Shown here: in pieces, positions 1 to 11,700 of the stretch
How positions within the stretch are numbered: the first letter of the stretch is position 1
How the letters are laid out: each line of letters starts with the position of its first letter
Assembly (NCBI GenBank): GCA_036583965.1
Contig: JAZBQD010000014.1
Coordinates: 46,774,990 to 46,838,989, forward strand
Reading direction: 5' to 3'
DNA length: 64,000 nucleotides
Origin: Prunella strophiata
Lineage: Eukaryota; Chordata; Aves; Passeriformes; Prunellidae
Notes under the pieces: model-generated
What the model saw: the letters and a program-made list of their open reading frames with translations, nothing else
What the model was told of the DNA's origin: nothing
The model's database searches: none
Made by a program: the position numbers and the translations under genes

Positions 1-1985
1 TTAATTAATGTAAAAGTTTTCATTTAAGGGTTTCTGTAAATTTCTTCAGTAAATGCTGTATATTGAAGTTGTAAATTATTAGAAAAATAACTGCAAAAAC
101 ATGAGGAAACCATTCTGACTTACTTGTTTTCAAAAGTGACAGTATTGTGATATTGCAACAATGTGATATTGCATGCTAGTAAAATATGTTTGGATTAATA
201 TATAAGGAAAATAAATTAATTAAGAACATTTCAGAAATTTAAAACTAGAATGTTATATAGCTGTAATTGGAAGGCTACTTGGTATGATACAACATGTTCA
301 TACCAGTAGCCTGGCTAGATGTGTATGAAAAACTAATTTCCTATCCTGTATCAGTTTTAAGTGCACAGTCTTACTATATGTAATCCAGAAGAATGGTTTG
401 GTGTGTGTATCAAATGCTTTATTTACCTCATTTGCTCTGTTAGTTGACAAAAACACATTCTGAATTAAATTCTTGAAAAACTTTTTGCTTGTTGCACTGA
501 CTTTGCATGCTGGCTCCCTGATCCAGGGCAATCCATCCTAAGAGTATTGTATAAAGTTATTGTAGTCTTAAAAATAGAGTCACTTCTTCAGAAAAGGTCC
601 TGTCAGGAATCCACTTCACAAATTGTTTCACTGTAAGCACATCTCTTCCTGGGCTTTGTTTTATTTTGGGGTCCAAGTAATGGAGCATGCAACATCAGCT
701 ATGTGAAGAATGAGAATTAATTTCTGTATAGCTGATGAAGTCATTCATGTGCCATAGTTGAATTAATCTCCCCAGTCACCTGAAATGAAAAACACTTGTT
801 CATTAGGCTTGTAAAATAAATTTCACAGGACATTGCAGCCCAGAATTACTGGATGTGTGCAAACAACATCCTGCACTGGACTGTTGATTGCACCGTGTGG
901 GACATCTCTGTTTTCTCATGGGTTCATGTGATTAAACTGCACATTTTACAGCACTTTTCTTTATATCAGTGCTATAGTTTTAAGCTCAAAGTTACTGTTT
1001 ATGGAAGTTGTCAACCAAATTGAAAGTTGTGCTGTTATCTGTTGGGAATGTCCCAACATTTGCAAAGTCTTCTGTCTAAGGGGAGATAAAGGGGGCTGTA
1101 AGTTTTAGAGCAAAAAACATTTAGAGGAGTCTCTGGTGGCACAGATGTTAATAGGTGTGATTTTCAGCTGGAGGATTTTTATTGTGGTTGTTGTTTTTGA
1201 AGTTTTTGAAAAATTATTTTTAATTGATAATGGGGAATGGTTTCTTTATCCTCATTTTCATAACAAAAATACTGAGCAAGACTATGCATACAATGTCAAA
1301 ATAAATCTTTAAGTAATAAGAGAAATGAGCAAAACTGGAAATTACTGTACTGAATAAACAAATTTAAAGCCTTATTTTAGTAGTATTTTTTTAAAAGTAT
1401 CAATAATTCTTACAAATTACAAAGATTGAAAAAATATGGCTGAGGAAATCCAGCATGTTTTGTGTAAATAATTACTGTGCTTATCCAGCCTTTCAGATTG
1501 CATCAGTTCAGTAAAAGCAAGGACAACTGATTGATCTTAGATCTTCAGATTTGAAAAGGAAATTTTATAATTAGTGGAAGAGGTTATATTACCTTCCTGG
1601 TTTACAGAGTCCTGTGGAATGCATAAACAAAAAGTTGCATTAATGATCAGTTTTCAGCACAGTAGGCAAGTAACAATGGGTGGTGCAAAATGGCAACACA
1701 TGCTGAGAGGGAGCTTGGGCTGCTTCTGTGCATTAAAATTTTTCCTACCAAGTAATGACATGTAGGTGTTTTTTCATTCTGTTCACATAAAATGTGTCTT
1801 CATTATATATTGTAATGTCCAAAAAGAAAAAAAAAGAGAAGAAAGAAAAGAAAATACAAGAAAATATTGTGGATGTTTTGGAGAATATTCCCACAAGCAT
1901 TAGAACACATTTAAATGAAGTGATGTTATACCTTCAGTTTGAGTAGCTTTTGTAGTCTGGTAGCTTCATCTCATGAAAAATATTG
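1..1985. other. Unique AT-rich noncoding DNA
   Basis: No gene, RNA or clear transposon is visible. Open frames are short (77 and 63 codons at most) and have no recognisable domain. The only local structure is a purine-only-like A/G run near 1817-1868. The sequence is CpG-poor, as expected for bird or other vertebrate intergenic or intronic DNA. Confidence 0.7.
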
Positions 1986-1989
1986 CAGG

Positions 1990-2300
1990 AACAGAAAAGG
2001 TCCAGCAAAGGCCACTGAAAATGATTGGAGGTATGGAAATTATTTAATATGGGTAGAGATTAAAAAGATTAGTATTGTGTGCAGATAAAAAAAGAGGTAG
2101 GTGGTATACAAACATTAAATAATATAGAGGTAAATGGTATAAGAAATGATAAATACTATAGAGAGCTAAAGTTTGGAAATATCTAATTTTTCTAAGAAAC
2201 CAGGGAGTGGGATATAGTCAAATAAATAAATGAATAAAACAGGGATGGAATAAGATCAGTACTTTTAAAGGCAGGCTGTGTATGACAAAACTTTTTCTGG
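1990..2300 (+). mobile_element. Ancient CR1 LINE relic, sense orientation
   Basis: The order of phrases follows the 3' part of old reptile/bird CR1 elements on the plus strand. There is a GTCCAGCAAAGGCCACTGAA-like segment near 2008, then a GAGATTAAAAAGATTAGTATTG-like segment near 2056, then a T/A-rich stretch corresponding to the 'ataaaatcatgaatgg' portion, then AAGAAACCAGGGAGTGGGAT near 2197. Divergence is high, with many indels and no open frame, so the copy is long dead. It was recognised from remembered CR1 consensus features, not from an alignment, and the boundaries are approximate. Confidence 0.6.
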
Positions 2301-2319
2301 CTTTGGGATCTTACTTGTT

Positions 2320-3035
2320 TAGAGAAAAAACTGAGTTACATGGAGTAAATATTGAAATTAATAGCTATAAATCCCCTAAGTTAGATGGTAGAAATAATAA
2401 TAATAAAAATAAACAGAATATATCTAATATATAATGTTCAAAAGAGAGTGTTATTATTAAACTCTTCGTGCTTCCTACATTCCAAGTTACATTCCTTCCA
2501 TTTTTCCTCTATCCTGTAATTTTTTTACTGACAAAAAAGTATTTTCATTATAGCAAGAGCACATTTATTAGAAGTTTTTAATGAGATGATAACATTAATA
2601 ATAAATTAATTGTGTTTTGTGAAGTCCAGTCAATCTCTTGGTTGCTCTAGTTTTGTCTTTAACTGCAATGCACTGCTTCTGGCTGCAAAATAAGCAGCTG
2701 TAAGCTTTTATTAACCCTTCAGAAACTATTAATGATCTTCATAATGATATTAAAACTCCATATAGACAGGCAAATTCTTTGAATTTTTAATACAATTACT
2801 AATATTAAAAAAAAAGGATTTGTTATTTTAAATAGGAATGCATTTTATTCTGAGCCTTGCAAATATTTCATAAACACCTGCTTAGGAAATACTTGGCATT
2901 TCATAGCTTTGTATTTATTTTCATATAATTATTAGTACTAAACCTGAAAAATTATTGAATGATAATGTATATAATCGAAACAGACTTTTAAAATGTCACT
3001 GAATCTTGTGTATGTATCTCATGGAGGGGAAAAAA
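2320..3035. other. AT-rich noncoding DNA, possibly conserved
   Basis: There is no gene or transposon. A short AAT/AAAT microsatellite-like stretch lies near 2392-2415. The part from about 2560 to 2790 is rich in homeodomain-type ATTA/TTAAT cores and lacks repeats. That texture is often seen in vertebrate conserved noncoding elements, but conservation cannot be judged from one sequence. Confidence 0.5.
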
Positions 3036-3039
3036 AGTT

Positions 3040-3415
3040 TTCTAACTTTCTGTCTTCTTAAAATTAAATTCTAACTTCTTTCCTTTTTTTTTTGTTTTGA
3101 TTCATTATATTCAAGTATTTTTCCTCTAGTAGTTGCTATTCCTTTCTCGTAACTGAATGTCTTTTCTTTATACTGGCTTCTTAAATCCTTTTGCATTGCC
3201 TTTTGCCATTCTTTCTTTAATCTTTTTCCTTCTGTTTAATTTTTAAATCCTTTGCCCTTTATCTTTTTTCAGTCTTTTTAGCTGCTCTCTTCTCCTTTCC
3301 TCTCCTCTCCTTTGATTCTCTTTTAAACATTACTGCTTCTTAACATTGTGTTCTTTCATGGATTTTTCTTTCTTTTTGTTTTTTGTCTTTTAAAAATTTT
3401 TTCTAAAGTTGTTCT
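3040..3415 (+). repeat. Pyrimidine-rich low-complexity block
   Basis: The plus strand is dominated by T and C for about 370 bases, with runs such as CTTTCCTCTCCTCTCC near 3293-3312 and several T-rich words. Purines are scattered, so it is not a pure polypyrimidine tract. It has no fixed repeat unit. It is probably low-complexity drift rather than a functional element. Confidence 0.6.
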
Positions 3416-6400
3416 TTAGTATGCCATCACACAAGGAAAAATGGATGCAAATGCTAGTGGAACTAGAAACAAATAAACACAGAAAGCAGGAATGTTCAAG
3501 GAAAAGATGAAACATTATCTGTTTACTGAAAAGAAAAACCCTATTTACTTTTTAGTGGGCATTGAAACATTTTTACCTGAGTGTTTTTTCCCTGATACCA
3601 CATCCCGTATTTCAAACTGAAAGCTATTATCATTTCAGTATTTCATGGTACTATGCTGCTAGATTTTTTTTTTTTTTTACTTTCTTCTTCCTGACAGATG
3701 CCTTTCTTGCATAGAAGACTTCACAAGCTCTGTCTTGTGCTTTACAATGCATCTTTGAATCTGGCATTTTTTGAATGCATTATTTAGTAAACAGCAGATC
3801 TCTCTGTAGTCTTTTATGGACTTTTTTAAAATTGATTACCTTAGAGGAAAATAAAGATTTAATAGTTGAATACAAGCATTCATTTCAATCAAGTTAAAAC
3901 ACCAACATAGACATACTTCAGAGTAACCAGTAAATATATAATTAAGTTACTTGCCTCTGTAGTTAATTAGTACTTAGTAACTTCTGCATTTTTAAGAAGG
4001 AGATTTTTCATTTGATGTACATAGCAATAGACTTCCCCAGGTCTGTTACAATTTTTTAAAAATGTTTAATTTTTAATTTACTCTGAATTGCCTGTAACAT
4101 GACTTGAGAATGAAGCCTGTACGCAGAAACATTATGAGAATCTGGGGAAATTAACTACTGCAGAATATACTACATTGCAGTTATAATATATTTTTGCAAT
4201 ATTCTCCTATGCAAGTTTTCTTGTAGATTAGGTGAAGGTGGCATTGTCAGGATTATACAAGTTTCTAAATAAAATTGTTGTGTTGAACATGAGAAATTTA
4301 CCAAAGAGATAGTTTAACTACTGTATCTATTTTTCTCCAGTGTCCTAAATTTGTGTGGCTATGAGCCACTCTGTAGATCTATGTGTATGTAGCAATGGAA
4401 ATGAATTTAAAAATTGATGTAAAAGAAATTTGGATTTCACTAAAAGTTTATAAAAGCCACTGGGAACAAGAAAACAGCTCTGTGTCACAGAAAGGTCTAT
4501 GCAAGTGCATTTGGGGGTTTTTGCTATCTTTAATAAATATTGCCAATGAGAAAATAAGGCATTCCAAAAAGAAGATCACAAGTTTCAAATTGAAAAAACA
4601 GTCAAAATGGAAATGTTCTTGGAAATGTTGAACTTTCAGTACTCTTGCACTGAAAGGGCAGCTGAAAAGCCCATGGTGGGATAGTTGTCTGACATTAGAG
4701 TCTATGTGCTTTCCCTAATCACTGAACTATCTGCAGGATATCATCATCTGACAATGGGGAGTGTTTCTGACACTTCTGAGGTACTGCCAAACCAGCAGAG
4801 CTGTTGGAGTGCTGTGGTGCAGTGTCTGTGTGCACAGGGCTCTGCTTGCAGCCACCAGGCTAAATGACATTTGACTCTAATCCACTCGTAGGTGCGTTGA
4901 ACCAAGGGTGACTGCTTTTGATGTGAAAGTATTTACATCCCTGAGATTGCTTCCTTCTTCATTATTTTATGTAATGTTTTAAAATCAGCTAAGATGACAC
5001 AGAGATGATAAAGGTCTGTCCATGAAAGTTCTTGAAATTTGTTGATTACTTTTGGGATTTTTTTCTGTCTGGGTTGTGACTGCTACAGTCCTATTTCCAG
5101 TTGTTGAGAACACTACAGAATCTGCAAAGGTGTTGTGGCAAACACTGCAGTTGTTGCTTCTTCAATGAAAAATAGTGAAAACTTATTTTAGAGGAATAGA
5201 GTGTTTCTTGCTGACTTTTTACCCAGAATTTTTTATCTTGAGAATGGTCAACTCACCTAAAATAATTTGAGAAATAATGAAAATCTTTATATAATAGGTC
5301 ACTAAGCCACCAAGCACATTTATTTTCGTCTTAAACCTGTAATTGCTAATATTTTTAAGAAAAACAGGAATTGTTGTGACTGTAAGGAAAAGGTTTTTAT
5401 GAGCAAAATTTCCGTTGCAAATTATTTGAAAAGGAGTCAATACTGCCTGGTAATATGTACTAACTAGCAGGTTGAGAAATTCTCCATCGCCAACATTCAG
5501 ACACTTAAAATGGTTATGTACAGGCAAGAGAGGAGAACCTGCCATTGCACAGCACTAGATGTGTGAGCACACAGAGGTGTCTGCCCCGAGCTGTGTGCTG
5601 ATGGGGGCTGCACCGCTTTTCTTTGGAGCACTGGTTCCACCAGCCTGACAGAGTCAGTAGTCAGCACTGCTTATTTTACATATGGAACCTGATTAACTGA
5701 AGCAAATCACCAAAAAAACTTCATTGCACAAAAGAGAAAGTCATCAAAATCCCCAGCATTTAACTGTTTATTTTCTTTTGGACTGTGCATCACAAGTTTT
5801 CTTGAAGATAAGTTTTCCTGTGTAGTATTCTACCCTATGTGAAGAAAACCTTTCCTAGGTGTTAAGAGAATGGATTTCAATAGCAGATGAGAATGGGAAC
5901 TGAATGGTCGCATTTAAACCATTGCTGGCCTTTCGTGCCAATGGATAGAGGAAGAAATGGTTCCTGTCAGGTCTGGAGTCAGCAATGGAAGGAGAAGAGC
6001 AGGGAGAATGGAGCACTGAGGGGAGGAGTGTGCTCTACTCTGTGTTAGGAAATGTCCCTGTTTATGCATTTTTCTCTAGTACTATCTGTGCTAGAGTAAA
6101 AAGTACACTGCTTGCTGAATCAAAATACTTCTGAAACCTGTAGTCCACATATGAAACTGGACAGCTACATTTGATATTGTAAGGTGTTGAGGAAGGATGG
6201 TCTTTTATATAAATTTGCACTATAAACATGCCAGGCATTTATATGATGAAGATAAGATGAAAGATCTTAAATACAAAAAAGTTTCCAAAACCTTTTTCCA
6301 TAGACGCACATCACTTGCACTTCATTTCACTCCATATAAATGGAGGCTCCATATAAATAATACTGCATAAAGTGCCAATTGGTTTGCTGCTGCAAATCTT

Positions 6401-8325
6401 TTAGGGAATTTTCATGTGCTGACATTACTCAAGTTATTTATTAGTACTGAATATTGGTGAGAAAAAGAAAATGTTTCCTGTCTGTAACCAGCTGAACAGA
6501 TGCATCTTTTTCTGAAGTGAGTTGTTTCTCAGTTGAGCAATAGTCTATTTGGATTTAATGAGTTTATTCTTGTTTCCAGACCTGGAGGTTGATGCAAAAT
6601 CTTTTCACAGATTTCAAGTACAACAGTTTTGGTTTTTTTTCCCCTCCAAGCAGCACTGTAGAGAATTCTTAGAGAATTTAATTTCCCATTCTGAAACTAT
6701 TTTTAATTGAAAGAAAACCAAGGGATGACTAAAAATTGTAGGTTTATTGGTGATTTGAGTTCTTTCAGTGGAGTCTTATATATGTAAATGCAGGTGTACA
6801 TGTTTGTGAGCACGTAGCATGCAACTTTAATACCTGCAATATTTCTCTCTGTTCTCTAAGGTACTCTGAGAACAGCAAAGAATCAAGAATGATATTGCAT
6901 TAGACAAACAAAAAATTCAGAGCATTTTGGGACATGCTTGTCTTCGGGACAAAGGCTAAACTTTGCATGGATCCATTGTAGTTTGATTCTGTCCTACAGA
7001 AAAAAAAAAAAAGGCAACTTAGAATTCTGCATGAAAACTAGTTTTTAAAGTGTGTTTCTTTGATCAGATGCTGTAATATAAATTGGCTCAAATGATCATA
7101 CTTTTAAGCACAGAAATTGAGATATATTTTGGCTAGGCATTGACAGCATAAATTCAGGACTCACAGACCACCATGACAGAACTAAGTGGCAGGGTGAATA
7201 TTTTACTTTGGTAGTATGCTCTAGTGTTAATTTATTAATATCCTTTTACTGCATTTGATTTTTTCTCACACTCTTCAATATGGTAAACATATGTAATTCA
7301 CTTCTCCACATGACTAGCATTTTTATCTTGTAGCATTAAATCCTGTCATTGCTTTTTCAAAACCACTTAGAAAATATTAAGTAATCATGAGGGTTTTTGC
7401 TAATTGCATGGGCTTTAATTTGTCACTTTAAGTGTTCTAATTATTTCTTCATGAGCTTATCAGCAAACTCTTAAATAGGACCTCACTGCAAATTAGGCCC
7501 TTGGGCCAGGTTATTTATTTTGACCCGAACTTCAATTGAATATTATGATTAAAAATAAGTGAAGAATAAATACATTTTAATAATGGTCTTTAAAACTGGA
7601 AAAATTAAAATCTAAGCAAAATGTAAGAGGAGCTATCACATATCATTATAATAATGGAAATTCTGCCGCATCTTCTTGAAGCTATGAATGCTACAGCTAT
7701 ACAGCAATTTGAATATTGAAAATAGTCCTTCTCAAGCACTTTTTGAGAAGTTAATGCTAAGTATGGGATGTGAAACTATGTGAAACTGACTAACCTTACT
7801 TCAAACTTACACTGAAGGACTGAGAACAGTTTGTCTAAAGTTCAGTTTTCTCAGTAAAAGTTTTGTAGACACAGAGGAGAATTGAAAGCATTTATGAAAT
7901 ATTTCTGTTCATAGGTGTAGCTTGGCAAGTCTTTCTCTCCTCAGCATACCTGGATAAACTTGGATTAGCCAGCATCCCACTTTTTATTCTTACCAAAAAT
8001 AATCTCTATAAAATATATTTGTCTGCATCAGAGATTGTTCAGATGGGAAGAGCTTCCAAATTTTAATACTTTCAACATGCTGTAAATATGAAAAAAAATG
8101 TGTTACAACCAATAGGAAATGCATTTAGTAATGATCACTGACTTCACTCAACATGCCAACAAGACAGACATAAGACAGCATCCTGTTAGTGCCACCTCAC
8201 TGTAGCCTTGAATTGAAGGAGAGAAACAGGGATCTGAAACAAGACTAATCCACTGAAAAAATACAGAGTAGGGAATAATTATCTGGATAGCAGCTCCTTA
8301 GAAAAAGGTTTTAGGATTGTAGGTG
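3416..8325. other. Unique AT-rich noncoding DNA
   Basis: No gene is supported. Open frames of up to 108 codons (minus strand near 5219-5545) contain no recognisable domain, and their length is what chance gives in AT-rich DNA. T runs of about 12-14 bases occur (for example near 3666). The stretch around 7380-7700 has the repeat-free, ATTA-rich texture of possible conserved noncoding DNA and is listed separately. Confidence 0.65.
7380..7700. promoter_or_regulatory. Possible conserved noncoding element
   Basis: The stretch lacks low-complexity runs and has many words resembling homeodomain or POU/octamer sites (GCTAATTGCATGGGC near 7400, TCTAATTATTTC near 7436, TTAATAATGG near 7577). It also has a palindrome-like GGCCCTTGGGCC near 7496. 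Developmental enhancers of vertebrates often look like this. This is inference from texture only; cross-species alignment is the deciding test. Confidence 0.25.
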
Positions 8326-8329
8326 TTCC

Positions 8330-8770
8330 CAACTAAAGATGTGAAACCGATGTGATACAATTCTAAAAAGTGCAAACATTGGAAAATTAAGTATGGTATA
8401 GAAGATGTATGAAACTTTCTTTCAGCACTGCTCAGGTTTAATGTATTCACTTCTGAGCACTTGAGAAAAGATGGGGATGAACTATACAGATGAGAGTCTG
8501 TATAAAAGCAATGGCAATTATAGAAGGTTTAGAAAAATTGATAGCTTAAAGAAGAGGAGAATGAGAGAGGCAGGATAAATCTTTAAATGCATTAGAAAGC
8601 TGCTGCAATGTTGTTCACCTTACTCCAGGTGGCTAAAAGCAGAAATAGTGACTCTAAATTACAGTGAAATAGATCAAGGTTAGATATTGGGTATACTTTG
8701 GAGTCGGAGGATAGCAAAACATTGGAATAGATGCTCTGTGAGCCCTTCATAACTGTAAGCCTTTAAGAAC
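8330..8770 (+). mobile_element. Ancient CR1 LINE relic, sense orientation
   Basis: The segment follows the 3' part of old CR1 elements in order. Near 8426-8465 is a stretch matching the 'gttctgggcac' landmark (CACTTCTGAGCACTTGAGAAAAGATG). Next come GAAGGTTTAGAAAAATTGAT near 8524, AGAAGAGGAGAATGAGAGAGG near 8551, and AAATTACAGTGAAATAGATCAAGGTTAGATATTGGG-like text near 8656. It ends in AAAACATTGGAATAGATGCTCTGTGAG near 8718, the counterpart of 'gcactggaacaggttgccc'. Heavy divergence and lack of any frame show an old, inactive copy. The match is from memory of the family and the ends are approximate. Confidence 0.68.
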
Positions 8771-8774
8771 TCCC

Positions 8775-11700
8775 AGGCACAGGCTGCTGATTCCATTCTG
8801 GAATAGCACAAGTGAACTATGGGACTTTTTGTGCAGTCTCTTTGGGCCCTATGGTGCTCTGCTAGTGATCATGAAGTGTTCTTACCCACCTCGGGGTGGT
8901 CCACTGGTCAGCCTCTTCTGTGCATGGTATGTCTTAAACCTTTTGATGCTGTCAGCCTGGCTTCTCAATTGGAGGTTCCTCCATAAGAAGTAACAAACAT
9001 GGTACAAAGCTCAGTGACAGACTTCATCAACCTACTGTGAATCCTTATGTACTGAGCACTTTAATAAACCGAGTGCTATCTAGGGTAATAACTACTGGGA
9101 TAATTTCCATATTTTAGTGTATGATGAATCAATCACATTGTGCAAGAACTTGATTCATGGGACAAGACTAAAACTAATTTCCCTGAACTAGTATGGGAGG
9201 GTGTTTAGCATTGAAGAGCCTAGCTGTGAGTAGCAGAAAATCCAGCTTTTCCTATCATTTGGTCCCAAAGGCAGATGAGATAAAAAGAAGCTTTGGGAAA
9301 CATTCATGGTGTAAGGAATTACCACCAGCAATATGAACTGTACTATCCTCTGGTTATGGCAGTGAATCTAGAGTCACTAATTCAGTTGAGTAGTAAGTGG
9401 GACAACTCCGAACTCCAACATGCAGATTCTGATTTATGCAAATTTCATCATAAAACAAAATAAAAATGGAAGGAGCAGGAACAATCTTGCACTGCCTTTA
9501 TTGTCATGGTTATACTGATGACTTTGTAAATCTGTCTTTCCACCAATGTTATTGCTCCTTCCATCTAGTCTTGTGTCCCAGGCTGGATCTCTAACATGAT
9601 GCCTTTTAATTATCTTATCATTCCAAAACAGAACTCTATCCACTTCTCTCCTTTTCTATCACAAATGACAAGAACATTATCCTTCTTGTCACTCAGATTC
9701 AGTGACTCAGGGTTATTTTTTACTCTTACTTTCCTCATGCTTCATGCATCCTGACCAGGACCAGATCCTACATATTTTTATTTTTGATATTGTTCAGATC
9801 CATTTTTTCCTTTGATCCTTCTGGTTAATTTCTTATTCAGACATTCTTGCCTAATTTTCACAATTTTTTTCTTTCTTTTTTTTTCGTTCATTTGCAAATC
9901 AAATGTTGCCTTCCTTAAAGCAAACTGTAGTCACAGAATTCCTTCTTTTAGTCTGCTTGTGTTTTCATATCCCTTCCTGGTTTATATTCTCAAGGCCTCT
10001 TGCCTCAAATTTAAGATACTCACTTGAAGCTTTACATGTGTGCTTTCTAAATGTGCTGAGCAGTCCAGCAATAGATTGAGAGGGGGTGGAAAACGTCGGT
10101 GGAACCAAATGAAGTGTAAGTGCTACATAGATTATTTTTGAGAAAGTTTGTTTGTTAGGTCCAAAATCTTAGGAAATTGATCTCTGAACTTTGTATTTTG
10201 TGTGTGGTTTTTTTGTATAACCAAGTATTATGTCATGCCTCTTCATTCCACTTGCACTTATGGGTGCCTCCTTCTACTTCCATACTTGTCTACATGCTTG
10301 AAGACAGTTTATTTCAGAGCTATATTTTCTTTTCTATTGCTATGTACCCATGACAGAATCTCATGAGCCCATCAAAAAAGCCTGTGTTGCATTTGCTTAT
10401 GCATCCTTTCTATAAGCCCACTTCTGCCTTCTTGCCTACATCAATCCAGAGTTTCCACATACAGAATTAGCTTCTAGTCTTTATTTTTCTGTAGAAATTC
10501 TGTAGTGCTTTGTCATTAGATAATACCTTTATTTAGGCACAAACTATCCTTTAAAGCATCTGAAAAACATCCTACAATAGTGAGACTGAAGTCCACAGAA
10601 TTGAAATAAATTCATTTTGCAAGTTAGTAGTTGCCTTTTCTGCATTCTGAGTCCTCATTCTTCCATTCTAGCTTCCATTAAGGCATGAATTTTTCTGTTG
10701 AAAGGTAAAATATACAGCCTGCCTGTGAGGCCACTATTAATTCCACACTATCTCTCTTTTATAGTGCAGCTGGCACCCTACCCTCAGGAGAGCAAGCTCA
10801 TCACTTCTACCACATGCTTGTTCTCTACCAGTTCAGGCAGCAGGAATCCTACGTTAGCTATCAAATATTGGTCTTGCCCGTGGCAGCACAGAGCATTCCA
10901 CAGTGCCTCTGGGCCAGCTGAAAATAATTTCTAGCACAGTTGGAGTGAAACTACAGAGGTGTAACAAAGACGAGTCCTGAGGACGGTGATATTCAGTATT
11001 CTCTCCAGCAATAAACAAAGATTTGCAAAATCAGTAAAATAAAATAAAAATAGTGTGGATTTAATGCAGCTTTTGAAAATATTGCATCCTCTCCTGAGTG
11101 TTAAAGTAACAAAACTACCTGTGGTCATAGGTGAAATTATATTTCTGACTTTTCTGATATGTTGTATGTGTCCAACACCAAATTCTCAACTTCACTTATT
11201 TTTATTTTAGTAATATTTTTTTATACATTTGTACATATTCTTATTATAGGACTTTTATATTCTTCATTTTCTTACTGCAAATATGCGCAAGGATTCTCAG
11301 TCAGGTGTTAAGTTTAAAGATAAAAGAATTAGCCATTACTGGGTAGTTTGTGGCATCTCTTTTAAGGCTGAAGCTTCTTAGTAATTATTCTTTTATTTGT
11401 ATGATGATACTTTGCATTTGCTTTGACCATCTGGGAGGTGCTGCAGAAAAGGCATACTCAGAAGATTTCTTTGTCCTTAAAACATATAATGCTGTCCAAG
11501 AGCAATGTGTCTGTCTATGCTTATATCTGCCTTTATTGCTCTTTCCTATCCTTAGGTTAGATAGAAGTACTTAAATGGTTGCTTTAACTTCTCAGAATAA
11601 TTCTGAATATTTTCAAAACATGGGCTTTTTAATTTTGTACAGTTTTGTTCAACTGAGTGTGTGTCATAGGCAATTCTCCTTTTCCAAGTTTTTTTAACTG

